Below are positions 15,257 to 26,900 of a stretch of DNA of 40,417 nucleotides, in pieces. The notes beneath the pieces were generated by a model. That model did no database searches and was not told the origin of the DNA. It was given only the letters and a program-made list of their open reading frames with translations. Source of the DNA: an uncultured Planctomycetota bacterium (GTDB lineage: Bacteria; Planctomycetota; Planctomycetia; Pirellulales; Thermoguttaceae). Each line of letters opens with the position of its first letter. The first letter of the stretch is position 1. The position numbers and the translations under genes are program-made. Where the stretch lies: positions 1 through 40,417 of the forward strand of contig CADACS010000009.1 in assembly GCA_902786505.1 (NCBI GenBank), in the 5' to 3' direction.

Positions 15257-18200
15257 TCAGTCAATCAATTCGGGTATTTGATCCGACCCGTCGTCTGAGT
15301 CGTTTTTCGTCGCGTCCTCGTAATTCGCCGGCGCCGGGACTTCGGCGTCGTCGAGCGCTTCGGTCGTACCGGGCTCCTCTTCGTACACGAAATCTTTGAC
15401 TCGGCCCGGTTCGCTCTTGGAATCGTCGTCGGGAATCTCGACGGGCATAGCCTGCCGCTTCCTCGACTCGCGCAATCTGCGCCATAGCGAGGAAATAACC
15501 GCCGGCCCGAAGGAGAAGAGGAACGCGCCCACGATCCCGATAAGCTTCTTATCGAGCCAGAAGAACACGATCGCCCAGAGGATAACGAAACTGCCGAATA
15601 CCAAGCTCTTAATACGGCGCGCGCGCGATTTCGGACGGAGCATATGAATCAGGACCGCGGTGAGCGCCAAAATCCAAATGGTCGTCGCGTAACGCGTAAA
15701 CAGGAACCCCAGCGATCTCGGCGTCGCCGCGAAGACGACTTGATTCACCTTTCCGTTCGACGAGCCAAACAGGAGCCGCGTCGAATTGCCGGATCCGTAC
15801 GCCCACAGCGTTTCAGGCGAGGCGTAGCCGGACGCGGACGGCGTCTCGACAAAGTCGGGTCGGTACGCGTCGTCGAGTTTCTTCTTCTGATCCATCGTCT
15901 CCCGGTATCGCTCGGCGTTCCAAAGGGAAACCGTTTCGCTCACGTCGGTCGGCGCGTCCAAAACAACGCCGTTGGACACGAGATAAAACGCGCGGATCTG
16001 GCGGTCCGTCAGCGGCCGCGACGCGGGACCGCCCCCGGAAGAGGCGGAGGGATATGAAAACTGCGAAACGGCGCTCGCGTTTTCGCGCCATTCGCGATCC
16101 CACCAGGCGAGCAGTCTCGGCAGATCGTCGTCGTTAACGCCGTTAAAGTGCGACAGATCGCTCTCGTAGGCGTCGAGAAGGGAGGCGGCTTTTTCCACCT
16201 GAATGCGGAAAATGAGTTCGCTCGCGTCCGCCATGGAGATCGGCTCGCGTTCGGCGCGCGCGCGATCTTCCCGCGTCGGAGGCTCCTGATTTTGAAGGTC
16301 GTCGCAATGGTACACCTGCCAACGGGTTACGTCGGCGTCAAGACCTTCAAAAGCGCAAATCCAGACGGTTCTTTCCGGGGTCGAACCGACAATTCTCGGC
16401 AATTCGAGCGAAAGGACGGGCGCGTTCTTTACGCCGTATATCCGCTTGACTTCAGGACCGGAGCGCACGAGCCCCCGATATCCGATAACAAGCCGTTTGA
16501 CGTAAGGAGTCGAGGCAAGGTCGACGGTCCACGAATTCCCGTCCCGCTTGACGCCGCAGCGCCCGCCGTTGACCGTAGCCTCTAAGAGCTGGAACTCTTC
16601 CGGAACAATAATCTGGCACGTTCCCAGCTCGCTGGGGCGAATCGTAAAGGACGATTTCCCGAAGAATTCGTTGTTCGCGTTCACGTAAAACGAGTGCGTC
16701 GCGCGGGAAACGGCGACGTCGTTCTTACGGGACGAGAGCGCCGCGCTTGCCGACGGAAGACGCTTATACGCCTGGAAATCTTTGAACTGCAGGCCGGAGT
16801 CGTCCGCCACTTGCTGGAATTCGTTCGATATATTAAACACGGTAGACGCCAGAGCCGAGTCGTCCGACTGCGGCGGCTGCATTACGCCCGCTTGAGCGAG
16901 CGCCTGCGTCGACTTATTGACTTTCTGTGAACCGAGCGTCGTCTCTTGGAGCGAGACAAGCCCCGTCTTCTGCCAGTTCCAGCGCGGAGCTTTCTTCGAA
17001 TCGGCGTCGGCCTTTTCCGAATCGCCGTTCAGAATAATCGCGGTCTCTTCTTTCTGTTCGGGCAAAAAGACGCGTCTCTCGACTCGAGTCATATCCTCGC
17101 GCGGGGAACTTGGCGCAAGTTGGAACCGCGGAAGGCGGATACTGTCGGAACTGTTTTTGAAGTCCGCGACCAAACTGAAACGCGTCTTGCCGTGAAACGC
17201 TCTTTCCGATTCTACGGATATGGCGGGCGCGCCCGTAAAGGTTGTCGTCTCCGTGACGACGAGATCGGGATCGAGGTCTTCAAATTTCCAATCGAACGCT
17301 TCGTCGGCGAGAATGAGAAAACGGTCGAAACGCCCCTCGATCGCCGAGAAGTCGAAAAAGACCCGCGCGCGCCACTTTACGGGGCGGTTGACGTCGCCGG
17401 ACGCCGCGGATCCTTCAGTTTTATAGGGGAACAAGAAGGTATGTTCGCTCCCCTCAAACGACGTTCGGTTTGCGCGAACGGTAAGCGTCGGACCGGCGTT
17501 GAGCTCTTTCGCGACGTCTTCGGCGGCGATTTCGGCCCGATCTCCGGTCTCGGACGCATTCAGCGTGTTCTCGGGAGCGTTCGGACTGAAAACGCCCGTC
17601 GGTATCTCTTCGGACGTAAATAATTTAAGGACGTACGAATCGACGTGTCTGTTTTCTGTCGGCTGCGGAGCAGGCTGGAGTTCCGTATCGACGTTCTCGA
17701 ACTCGTCTTCCGTCAGGGGAATCCAGTCCAGAGGCGGATTCCAGTCCAAGTAGACGTCGGGCCGGCAGTATACGGCGACGCGGCGGGACGCGTACGCGAC
17801 ATGGCGGAAGTAGAAGAGAGGGAACGGTTGAGCCGCGTCGATCTTTGATCGAATTCGGCCCGTCATGCGTAGTCTCGCGGAACCTTTAATCGGCGCCGAA
17901 AAGACGAGCGTAACTCCGTCCTCCGTCTGGAAATATTTTGGAGCTGGGGACGGCGCGCCGGTCTCGTCGAAGAGCGCGAGCGTGTCGACCGCAAAGGGCC
18001 GCGGCACGTCGATCGTTAAACGAAAGAGCTCAGACTCGGACGTAATCTTCGTTTCGAGCGTCGTTTCCGTTTCCGTTGCGCCGAAAACGACCGTCTCAAA
18101 GTAGGATACGTCCGGAACGGTCACGTTCGCTTTGAGGGAGACGAGCGCGGAGTCCGGCTGAATCGCTAAGTCGTAAGCGGCGGCGACTTTTTCCGATCCG

Positions 18201-21200
18201 TCGCCCCACGCCTCGAGAAACGCCTTTTCCGTTACGGTCGTATTCAGCGGCCTTTCCAGTTCAAACTCGGCCAGATCGGCAATCGCGAGCCAGCTCTTCG
18301 TCGACCGCGCGCCGCGCGCCGTTATTTTGGGAAATTGAATCTTGCCGAATCCGGAAAAGTTTCTCGCGACAAAATTCACGCGGACCGTTATCGGTTTGTC
18401 GACCGGTTCGCGGAACGTTATGTGAATAGCGTTGTTCGCCTGAGTCGGAGGTTCGTAACTCTCAATTTCCGCTTCGTCGCACGAGCAGTATCCGGAAAAA
18501 GCGTAAAGGGGATCGCACTCTAAGTCGAGCGTCTTAATTTGCGCGTCGGTCGCGCGAACGCGAAAGACGGAACGGACTTCCGTTTGCGTCGAACGCGGAC
18601 GGATAAGAAAGAGCTGTTCGACGTCGAACGCCGCCTGATTCGCGCGGTCGGACGATTCCTGCTTTGAAATAACAAGCTCGTTAACCGCGCCCAGTTCGGC
18701 GACGATTCCGTCGGGGCCGCGCTCGACCTTTCCGCGCGAGTTCGGGGCGTCGATTACGGGCGCGTCTCGCGGCACGCTCAAATAGAGCCGCGAGGACGGC
18801 ACGCTCAAAACGGGAATCGCGATTTGGCCCGTCGTTTCAGAAAACGGAGGCGGCGCGAGGGTTATTTCCAACTCGTGCAGCCCGGGCTCCACGTCGGCAA
18901 TTTCAAAGTAATACGCGCCGTCTTGCTCTTCGTAAGGGGCCCCGATCGCCTGACGATCGAAACGCGCGCCTACGTCGGGCGCCAAGGGCGTCGCCGGAAA
19001 CGCGACCGTCGCGTTCCGGCCGTCCATAGCGATCGTATACGTCGCCTTCAAATTAAAGAGACTCGTCTCGCCGGTCAGGCTGTTGTAGTTCACGCTGCCG
19101 TCGTACCGCGCGTCGATGACGCGCCAGTTGCGTTCGCGGGGACGTTCCTTGAGGCGTTTGCCGATGAGTTCGTAAAACTCGGACGGAACCCAGTAGTATT
19201 CGCCGACGTTCTCTTGACGTTCGTCGACCGGAACGAAGACGCGGTACGGCTCGGTCCAAGGGTCGGCGCTCCCGTTTTCCGCGCCGTCGGACTCGGCCGC
19301 GGGCTTCTCGGCGCCGGAAACAGAGCCCGTTTGCGGCGTCGCGGCCGCGCGCGGCTCGTTGGACTTCGACGCGGCGTAGGGCGTAACAATCAACGCTAAA
19401 CTAGCTGTAATCGCTAGAGTTAAGAGCATTTTCACAGTAGTCGCTCCGCGGCGGTTCTCGTCCTCGGGCTTACTCGGCGCCTGCAGACGCCGGCGCTCTT
19501 CCGGAGGAATCCTCGAAAAATCGACGAATCCCTGCGTGGACGTCTCTTCCGACTCTTCGAGGACCAGATCGGGATCGCGTTCCCAGTCGGAGTCCTTCGG
19601 CGCGGCGGCGCCTTCGGAGCGGCCGGCAGCCGCGCTCGCAAAGACTCCGTCGGGCAAACGCCGCTTAATATAGTAGAGCAGGAAGAGACACATGGCGCCC
19701 CACGCGATTCCGCGAAGAACGTACACCCATTCGAAGAAGACGACGTTCAGAAGCGCCGCGCACAGTCCCAACGCGCCCAAACTGAATCGCGCGTTGACGA
19801 ATCCGAATCCGACGGCAAACATAATGAAGGCAATGAAACTGAACAGTTCCAACGCCCACAGGAAATAGCGGCTGATGATAAAGACGCCCGTGTTCGAGTT
19901 GTTGAGCGGCACGGTCGTGCAGTTCCATCCCAGAGGCGCGTCTAAACGTACCTTGCGCGACCACGGACTGACGAGATTCTCGGCCGTCTTCCAAGAATCG
20001 GGCAAAACGTACCGCCCCTCTAAATTGGCGTTGATTTCCGCGCGGAGCCGTTCGGCGTCGGCCGACTGCTGGCATCGCGCGATCCCCGCTCCTTCCAGCG
20101 GAAACGACAGAATGCCGTTCGTAGACGCGAGAATCTCGCTGTTCGTCAGGAGCGCGGTATTTTCATCCAAAAAGAGCAGGACAAGACCCGCCGCTTCGAG
20201 CGTTCGCGCGGCGCGGGTCTCGACGGGCTCGCTTTCGACGCTCGGGAGCGGCTCGTTGGGCGTTACTGCGACGTTCGCCAGACCCAGCCTGTCAATATAG
20301 AGCTTAAACGATTGTCCCGAATAATCTAAAGCTCCATAAGGAGTACGGTTTTCCGGATCCGTTTTTTGAGCGGTCTCGACCGCGTCGGCAGGCTCGGCGG
20401 CGGCCGGCTTTTCGGACGGCGCCGGCAGATTCTGCGCGGCGGCGAAGAGAACCGCGTTTCGCGCGCGGGCCGACGCCGACGTCCCGGCCGCGGCCCCGTC
20501 GGACGCGCCCGGCTCCGATTCGACGGCGTTCGGCAGAAAGAGCTCGTCGACGACCTTCTGCGAGCCGAAGACGGCGCCCCACGTCAAGTCAGAGTTCGCG
20601 CGCCTCGACGCCGCGGCGACCAGCGACTGAACCGCGCTTTTATTTTCCTCTTCTTTACTGCGCTCGCGCTCGACGACTTCCGCGAGCAAGTCGACGGCGC
20701 TGAATCGCGTCGAAAAACGGGACGCCGTCTCTTGAATCCGCATGAGGGACGGTCGGCGGGAAAAAAGCGAGACGATTTTAGATACCGCCACGCTGTTGAA
20801 GCGATCGTCGAGCCACGACGTCTTGGAGTCTTTGCCCGTCTGATATTGCGGGGGAGTCCACGCGTTCCAGACCGAAGAAAGAGCCGGCAAATCGCAGTCG
20901 AGAGAGTACGGCGTGAGCTGACGCAGGCCCGAAAGGGGCTGTTCGTGAACGACGTATTCGACCCCGACCGACAGGAATCGGCGGTTGTTGGGGAGCGCGC
21001 ATTTGATTCCGCCGTTCTCCGGCACGTTCTCCCAGTACCCTTCCCGGCCGTCTATCCAGACCCGCTTGACCGTAACGATATCCGGATGGCGAGGAGTAAA
21101 CTTAACCTCTTGCACGCCGTGATTTTCTATCATATAAACGGCTCGGTTCCGCACCAAGCCGGCCGACTCGTGGAACGAATCGAGCGTAACGTTCCAGCAC

Positions 21201-23971
21201 CACGCGGCGACGTCTAAGCCGCTCTTCATTTCCATGTCGGTCGGGAATTTAACCGTCAGTCTGAGATTGACGGGCGACGGGTCCGCGTCGGGGGCTTCGT
21301 CCGACTGGGGCAGGTTCGGAAGATACCGAAACGCCTTCTTCAAGGATTCGTATTCATTGGGCGAAGAGAACGGCGGCGTCGATTCGGTAAGATTCTTCTG
21401 TTCGGCGATCTCAAAGGGGAGTCCAAGGGGCGCTTCCACGACCACCTCAAAGGACGAATTCGCCGACTCCGGCAGGAGTATGAGCGGCAGCTGCGCGCCC
21501 TCTTTTCCGAAGGACGCCTGATACGAGAGATTCACGTCGAACGGCACGCTTCGCGACGTCGTCAGGCGGATCTCGTACGCGTCGTATCCGGCCGGCGTCT
21601 TCAGCGCTTCGACCTCTTCTTTCGAGAGCGGGAGCGCGAGATAATACCGGCCGGGTTCGGCGGACGTCGACCATTTCCAGGGCGTTTCAGGCTCGCGCGA
21701 TTCAGCGCCGGCTTCCTTCTCGGCGTTCGCGGGAGACGTCGCGAAAAAGACGAGTCGGTCGACGCGCGAACCGCTCGTAGGCTCGCAATGAAGGCGCCAG
21801 CGTTCCGTAAAGAATCCCTTTTTATACCGTTCCCCAGTTCGATCGGACGTTTCCTCCACGTCTTTAAAGACGCACGCGCAGGTTCCCGACGTCGAATAAT
21901 TCGTGCGCGTATTCGAGAGAACCGCGTAGACGCCAAGCGACTGCGGCCCGAAATAGAGCCGCGTTCCGCCGAGGGACGCGGGCGTGGCGTCGCGAAGATA
22001 CGATTCGCCGAAGATGAAATTCGGCGCCGTCTTCTGATTGACAAACGGCTTCCCGTCCGGGTTTAAGAGATTGACTTGCGAAGACGATTCCGAACGCAGT
22101 ACGAGCGCGTGGGCGCCGAACAGATTGTCGGAAAGGTCGATTGGGCACAGTCCGTCGACGTCGATGCGATCGCTGTCGGAATAATTCTTTCTCGCGGACA
22201 GAACGACGCGTGTCGGCTGGCTTGCCAGCGCTTCCTTTTTAAACGTAAGATAAAGATTCTGAACGGTTTTAGCTGTCTTTTGCTCGTCGGCGCTCTCTTC
22301 CGTCCCGCCGACCGGCTCGTCGACGCAGAACCATGAGATCGCCTCGCCGGCCGGGCCCAGCGCGGAATCGACGCGCCAGCCGGGCGCAATGGGAACCGCG
22401 ACGCGCGGGTCGTCCCCTTCTTTAAATTTGAAGAAGACGGTCGTCTTGGCAAAGACGTCGCCGCCGAGCATGCAGTCGGTAACGCTGTCGAACGGCGGAT
22501 TCGAACGGAGCTGACGAAGCTTGATATCAAGGGCCGCGTCCGACTCAAAGAATTTAAACGCCAATTCGTCGGCCGTCTTATCGGGAATACGCTGGGAATC
22601 ACGGCTCTGCATGCATCGGTCCGGCGCTACGGACGTGAGCGCGAGGGGCGGCTCGACGGCCAGACGGCAGACCGTCTCTTTCCACGTCAGGCCGACGCCC
22701 GAAAGACGAACGGAAGGAAGCCGATACTCTTCGTCGAGCTTAACCTTGCAAAACGCCGAGACTTTGAGCGCGCCAAAAGACCCGGCGTCAAATTTCGGAA
22801 AACGAACGAGAATCTTCGTCGCGCCGTCGACTTTTTCAAAGAGCGGCTTTAAATCCCCTTCTTCCTGATTCGCCCACGAAAGATCGACAAGTCCGAGCGG
22901 ATCGTCGAGCGTTAATTCGACGTTCTCCGGCGGCGCCGCGGTCGATTCAAATTCAAACCGGGACGTTAAATTCAGTCCTTCGCGCGTAACGCGGTACGTC
23001 AGTTCCTGCCGAACGCCCGCCAGCCGCCGGTCGGCGTAGGCGGGGTCTTTCGTTCGGGTAACGAGAACGGTCGCGTTTGGAAGGCCGCCGAAAAGGACGC
23101 GCCATTTGCGAACGCTCGGCGCGGAAACGGGCGCTGCGTCAGGGTCGGATTCCGCGTTCGGATTTGACTTGCCGTCCGCGCCCGTCGAAATATCCTGAAC
23201 AATACCGTTCGTAACGGCGACTTCGGCGTCGGACGGGGTTTCGAACGTCATTTCGACGCTCGTCGCGGTCGGGAACGCGAAATCAAAGGAGACGCGCCCG
23301 AGCTTATCGACCTTGCCGCGTTGCGACCACTTGAATTTGCGTTTCATTTCACGCGAATTCGGGAGATACAGACGCCCGTCAGGATAGACGGCGACGCTCT
23401 CTTCGAGCGTCTGATCGAGCGCGTATTTCGCGTCCGGAGATCCGTCCGTGAAAGGAGAAATCGCGAAAGAAAAAGGCTGCAAACGGTAGAGCGCGGAACT
23501 CACTTTTTCCAAATCGGCGTTTTCGGCCGCGAGGGTCGCGGTCGTCGTATAGACGCCCTCCCCTTCGAGCGTCGCGCCGTCGAGTTTCCCGTCGATTCGG
23601 AGCGTTGGAACGACGCCGCGCAGAAGAACGTCCTCTTCGGCGCGCAGACGCTCCACTTCCGACTCGATTTCGAGCCATTCGTTAAAGAGCTTAACTCGTA
23701 TCGGATAATATTTTCCGTCTTCCCAAGGCCAGCGTTCGATTAAGGCCGCGGGCGCTTTCCAGAACCGAAAACCGGGAAACGCGTTCTGCGCGTCCTGCGG
23801 TTCAGGCGCCGCCGTTTGGCTCGCGGGCGCGGGACTGGGCGCGGTCGCCGCCGGATCGGACGCGGCGGCCGCCGCTCCGAGCGCAAACGCAAGGAGCGCG
23901 AACAGCGCGCGGCATGCAAGCCGGCGCCGCGCCGACGTCGTCGTATCTGTAATGGCGGAACCCCGTGTCAT
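15257..23971 (-). CDS. Giant exported multi-domain membrane protein (about 2904 aa), function unknown
   Basis: I do not recognise a named family. The protein has a signal peptide (about residues 11-40: RRRLACRALFALLAFALG) followed by two halves of similar plan. Half one (about 50-1450) is a long beta-rich extracytoplasmic region ending in a membrane cluster (about 1358-1440: VFIISRYFLWALELFSFIAF, then ALGLCAALLNVVFFEWV) and a basic KRRLPDG. Half two begins after a helix at about 1515-1535 (MLLTLAITASLALIVTPYAA). It runs through DPWTEPYRVFVPVDE and YYWVPSEFYEL to a second membrane cluster (about 2750-2850: TTIWILALTAVLIHML, VFGSFVILWAIVFFWL) and an acidic cytoplasmic tail. I chose the ATG at 23971 because GAGGGAG lies 9 nt upstream. 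A GTG at 23995 would overlap the upstream stop as GTGA. Either way it is translated right after the 1385-aa gene, in one operon, and probably works with that protein in the envelope. Confidence 0.85.
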   Translation of the reverse strand: MTRGSAITDTTTSARRRLACRALFALLAFALGAAAAASDPAATAPSPAPASQTAAPEPQDAQNAFPGFRFWKAPAALIERWPWEDGKYYPIRVKLFNEWLEIESEVERLRAEEDVLLRGVVPTLRIDGKLDGATLEGEGVYTTTATLAAENADLEKVSSALYRLQPFSFAISPFTDGSPDAKYALDQTLEESVAVYPDGRLYLPNSREMKRKFKWSQRGKVDKLGRVSFDFAFPTATSVEMTFETPSDAEVAVTNGIVQDISTGADGKSNPNAESDPDAAPVSAPSVRKWRVLFGGLPNATVLVTRTKDPAYADRRLAGVRQELTYRVTREGLNLTSRFEFESTAAPPENVELTLDDPLGLVDLSWANQEEGDLKPLFEKVDGATKILVRFPKFDAGSFGALKVSAFCKVKLDEEYRLPSVRLSGVGLTWKETVCRLAVEPPLALTSVAPDRCMQSRDSQRIPDKTADELAFKFFESDAALDIKLRQLRSNPPFDSVTDCMLGGDVFAKTTVFFKFKEGDDPRVAVPIAPGWRVDSALGPAGEAISWFCVDEPVGGTEESADEQKTAKTVQNLYLTFKKEALASQPTRVVLSARKNYSDSDRIDVDGLCPIDLSDNLFGAHALVLRSESSSQVNLLNPDGKPFVNQKTAPNFIFGESYLRDATPASLGGTRLYFGPQSLGVYAVLSNTRTNYSTSGTCACVFKDVEETSDRTGERYKKGFFTERWRLHCEPTSGSRVDRLVFFATSPANAEKEAGAESREPETPWKWSTSAEPGRYYLALPLSKEEVEALKTPAGYDAYEIRLTTSRSVPFDVNLSYQASFGKEGAQLPLILLPESANSSFEVVVEAPLGLPFEIAEQKNLTESTPPFSSPNEYESLKKAFRYLPNLPQSDEAPDADPSPVNLRLTVKFPTDMEMKSGLDVAAWCWNVTLDSFHESAGLVRNRAVYMIENHGVQEVKFTPRHPDIVTVKRVWIDGREGYWENVPENGGIKCALPNNRRFLSVGVEYVVHEQPLSGLRQLTPYSLDCDLPALSSVWNAWTPPQYQTGKDSKTSWLDDRFNSVAVSKIVSLFSRRPSLMRIQETASRFSTRFSAVDLLAEVVERERSKEEENKSAVQSLVAAASRRANSDLTWGAVFGSQKVVDELFLPNAVESEPGASDGAAAGTSASARARNAVLFAAAQNLPAPSEKPAAAEPADAVETAQKTDPENRTPYGALDYSGQSFKLYIDRLGLANVAVTPNEPLPSVESEPVETRAARTLEAAGLVLLFLDENTALLTNSEILASTNGILSFPLEGAGIARCQQSADAERLRAEINANLEGRYVLPDSWKTAENLVSPWSRKVRLDAPLGWNCTTVPLNNSNTGVFIISRYFLWALELFSFIAFIMFAVGFGFVNARFSLGALGLCAALLNVVFFEWVYVLRGIAWGAMCLFLLYYIKRRLPDGVFASAAAGRSEGAAAPKDSDWERDPDLVLEESEETSTQGFVDFSRIPPEERRRLQAPSKPEDENRRGATTVKMLLTLAITASLALIVTPYAASKSNEPRAAATPQTGSVSGAEKPAAESDGAENGSADPWTEPYRVFVPVDERQENVGEYYWVPSEFYELIGKRLKERPRERNWRVIDARYDGSVNYNSLTGETSLFNLKATYTIAMDGRNATVAFPATPLAPDVGARFDRQAIGAPYEEQDGAYYFEIADVEPGLHELEITLAPPPFSETTGQIAIPVLSVPSSRLYLSVPRDAPVIDAPNSRGKVERGPDGIVAELGAVNELVISKQESSDRANQAAFDVEQLFLIRPRSTQTEVRSVFRVRATDAQIKTLDLECDPLYAFSGYCSCDEAEIESYEPPTQANNAIHITFREPVDKPITVRVNFVARNFSGFGKIQFPKITARGARSTKSWLAIADLAEFELERPLNTTVTEKAFLEAWGDGSEKVAAAYDLAIQPDSALVSLKANVTVPDVSYFETVVFGATETETTLETKITSESELFRLTIDVPRPFAVDTLALFDETGAPSPAPKYFQTEDGVTLVFSAPIKGSARLRMTGRIRSKIDAAQPFPLFYFRHVAYASRRVAVYCRPDVYLDWNPPLDWIPLTEDEFENVDTELQPAPQPTENRHVDSYVLKLFTSEEIPTGVFSPNAPENTLNASETGDRAEIAAEDVAKELNAGPTLTVRANRTSFEGSEHTFLFPYKTEGSAASGDVNRPVKWRARVFFDFSAIEGRFDRFLILADEAFDWKFEDLDPDLVVTETTTFTGAPAISVESERAFHGKTRFSLVADFKNSSDSIRLPRFQLAPSSPREDMTRVERRVFLPEQKEETAIILNGDSEKADADSKKAPRWNWQKTGLVSLQETTLGSQKVNKSTQALAQAGVMQPPQSDDSALASTVFNISNEFQQVADDSGLQFKDFQAYKRLPSASAALSSRKNDVAVSRATHSFYVNANNEFFGKSSFTIRPSELGTCQIIVPEEFQLLEATVNGGRCGVKRDGNSWTVDLASTPYVKRLVIGYRGLVRSGPEVKRIYGVKNAPVLSLELPRIVGSTPERTVWICAFEGLDADVTRWQVYHCDDLQNQEPPTREDRARAEREPISMADASELIFRIQVEKAASLLDAYESDLSHFNGVNDDDLPRLLAWWDREWRENASAVSQFSYPSASSGGGPASRPLTDRQIRAFYLVSNGVVLDAPTDVSETVSLWNAERYRETMDQKKKLDDAYRPDFVETPSASGYASPETLWAYGSGNSTRLLFGSSNGKVNQVVFAATPRSLGFLFTRYATTIWILALTAVLIHMLRPKSRARRIKSLVFGSFVILWAIVFFWLDKKLIGIVGAFLFSFGPAVISSLWRRLRESRKRQAMPVEIPDDDSKSEPGRVKDFVYEEEPGTTEALDDAEVPAPANYEDATKNDSDDGSDQIPELID

Positions 23972-23991
23972 CGCAACGTTCTCCCTCAGGC

Positions 23992-26900
23992 TCACGCGCC
24001 TTCGCCCTGTCCGCGCTGGAGTTCGTGATCGCGCTTCTTCGCGTCGTCGGGCCCCGTCATGAGACTGGCGACTTCCCCGCGAAGCTTCGGCTTGCGTTTA
24101 ATCAGCAGGGACGCGGCGACGGACAGCGCCGTCAGCGCGATTCCCACGACGGTCGTCTGCAGGAAGAGGAGCGCGCCCGTCGGATTGAACGCGGAGACCG
24201 CGAGCGCGATCAGGCTCAAAATAAAGAGCGCGACCGGCGAACGGAAACTCGGGAAATAGAAGAGGCCAAGCCCGACGATTAACGCAAGTCCGCTGCCCGT
24301 CAGGAAGAGCAAGGGACGTTCGAACATATAGAACTCCGACTCCCGCGGGGGAGCGTAACTGCTGAACAGATACGTATTGACCTTCTGTTCGCCCAAACTG
24401 CGGCGCGGAACGCCCATCCAGTCGCTCAGTTCCTCGGAAGAAGTCGACTCGGCGCGTCGGAAATAGGGTCCGCGTCCGTCGCGCCTCACGACGTATTCGG
24501 GCGTCCAGTTGTCTGGACTCAGAACAATATGCCGATCGGCGGGCGTAATCGCCTGCCAGTACGCTCTGCGAATCCACGCTTCCTTTTTAACCGTTTCGTC
24601 CGGTTTCTCAATATTTCTGGCTTCGGCGTAGATCAGCGGGAAACTCACGCGCGAGCGCCCGTTCGCGCGAACGCGGACGTCTGAAGAGCCGCCCGTCTGA
24701 TTCCCGCCCTCGCCGTTGGAAATCACATACGAAATATCGAGCAAAAACTCGCGCTTGCGCAGTTCTTCGGAGACGGGCAGAATGAGCCGGCGCCGCGCGG
24801 AGTCAAAGTATCCGCGGGTCGCGTCGCCGACGCCTTTAATCTGCGTCTTATCGAGGGTTACGGCGACTCGGTCGCCGCGCGCGCCCGCCGGAAGATCGAC
24901 ATAGAGGGTCGGCGCGGACGTCGTAACGCGATAGATCGCGCGATCGACGCGTTCGGCGTTCGAGAACCACGACTGAATCCATGCGCGTTCGACGACCGCG
25001 GCGTCGATATTGTCGCCGTTCTGGATCGAGCATTCGACGCGCGCGGACGTTTGCGGCGCGTCGGCGTGGAATCGGAGCGACTTTGTCGCGCCGTCTTCCG
25101 ACGTCTCCGTCTTGACGTAGATCCAGGATCCCCGTTTCCCGTCCGCGACAGGCGCGGCGTTCGCGGACGCCGCGTCGGGATAATTATGCTCGGTCGTAAC
25201 GCGAATTGGCGCGGCGAAGACGAGGTCGCTTGAACTTACTTCTTTTTCCAGCGCGCGGAGGAAGAACAGGTCGACGTACTTCGTGGACGCGGCGCCTAAA
25301 TCAAAATCGCCCTTCTGAACGACGTACTGAACGGCGACTTCCACCGCCCCGATCTGATGCGGATTAAACGGAATCCGGCGAAGCGTCTCGCCCGTTAGAT
25401 CGTCCAATTCGTCGCGAACCGCGTACAGCGGCACGGCGTCGCCGTTGACCGTATATTTAAAGTTCGTCGCCGATTTCGAGCCGTTCGCGGAAGCGAGCGC
25501 CGGCGGAACGACAAGCGTTATTCCGGCGAGGTCTTCATACTTAACGTTGAAATTAAATTTCTGCGTAACCTTGATTTCGCCCTTTTCGGAAAGCTCGGCG
25601 CGGAGCTCGGTCGTCGCGTTCAGCTCGCGGTCGCGTTTCTTAACGCGCGCGGCAAAGACGGCCGGCGCAATCTCCTTGTCGGGCGTCTTAGTCGCCTGAT
25701 TCGTTCGGAAATAGAGCGCAGGCTGCGCCACGCTTGGGGCGGGCATTTCGATTGAAAGATTGCGCGGGGACGAAGCGCTCAGTTCGACGCAGTTCGCCTC
25801 GTCGGGATCGACTTCCACGTTGGAAGAGGGAACGACGACCAGCGCGGCGGCCTCGATTCGGTCGGCTTCGGGCGTGGGGAGCGTAAAGAGCCGAAGCTCT
25901 TTTTCCGAGCCAAGTTCGGCGTCGTTCACAAGTTCTAAATCGATAAGGACTTCCCCGTCGGCGGGCGCTTTAAGGGGCAGGACGGTCACGCCGGTCTCCG
26001 GATCCGAGTCGATCCTGCCAAGGTCGAGAAGTTCGCCGTGCTGTTCCGTAAATTTCCAGTCGTAGAGCCGGACGTAAAATTCAGTCGCTTTCTTTCCGTA
26101 CACGGAAAACTTAAACCGCGCGCGCAGTTTCGTTTCGTTATTTTCTACGGTCAGTCGGTATTCCGGCTTAACGTTCGTTATCTCCTGACGTTTGTACTCC
26201 TGCGCGGTCAGCGTAAACGGCTGCGCGAAGAACGAGAAAACGTCGCCCTGTTCGCTCGAGACCCCGTCCGAACCGACGGAAGCGCCAAAGCCGGGCGTTA
26301 CGTCGAATCGGAGATCTTCGGAATCGCCGGGCGTCGACACGACGATCTTGCCCGTCTGCTTCTGCGCGTCGACGAGCGCCCCGCCAGACTCGGAACGGCG
26401 GTATTCGCAAACGGAAAAACCGTCGATTTTAAACGTCATGCGCTTGGACGCGTCGGCTCGCGAATCCGCGTCGCGATTCGACGCGGCGGACGCCTGCAGA
26501 CTGAACGCGACAAACGACGTCGGCTGTTCAAGCGTTATTCTGAGATAGCGCCGTTCGGAACGCGCGTTCTGCTCGGACGCGGCCGGATTCGATTCCGCGC
26601 CCGCAGCAAGCGTCTCTTCGTCGCAAATTTCCCGTTCCGTCTTAACTTCCGGTTCCGCCGCAAGCGCGAACGAGGCGCCGCTCGAATTGACGGCGCGCAA
26701 ACTGTTGACCGCGTATTCCGCGCCTTCCGGGAGTCGGATATAGAAGACGTCGGACTCGCCCCCGTACACGCGCGTCGGAACGGTCGCGTCGTACTTAACG
26801 TCGACCGCGGAAAGAACGGCGTTCACCTCGGCCCCTTCGACCTGACATACCGTACGTTCAGAGGAGGAAGAGGAAAGCAGACGCTGCCATGTAATCTCCG

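Noticed and set aside
23971..23995. GTG at 23995 as the giant-protein start
   Set aside because: It gives a GTGA overlap with the upstream stop, but its ribosome site is poor; the ATG at 23971 has GAGGGAG at a good distance. Kept as an alternative only.
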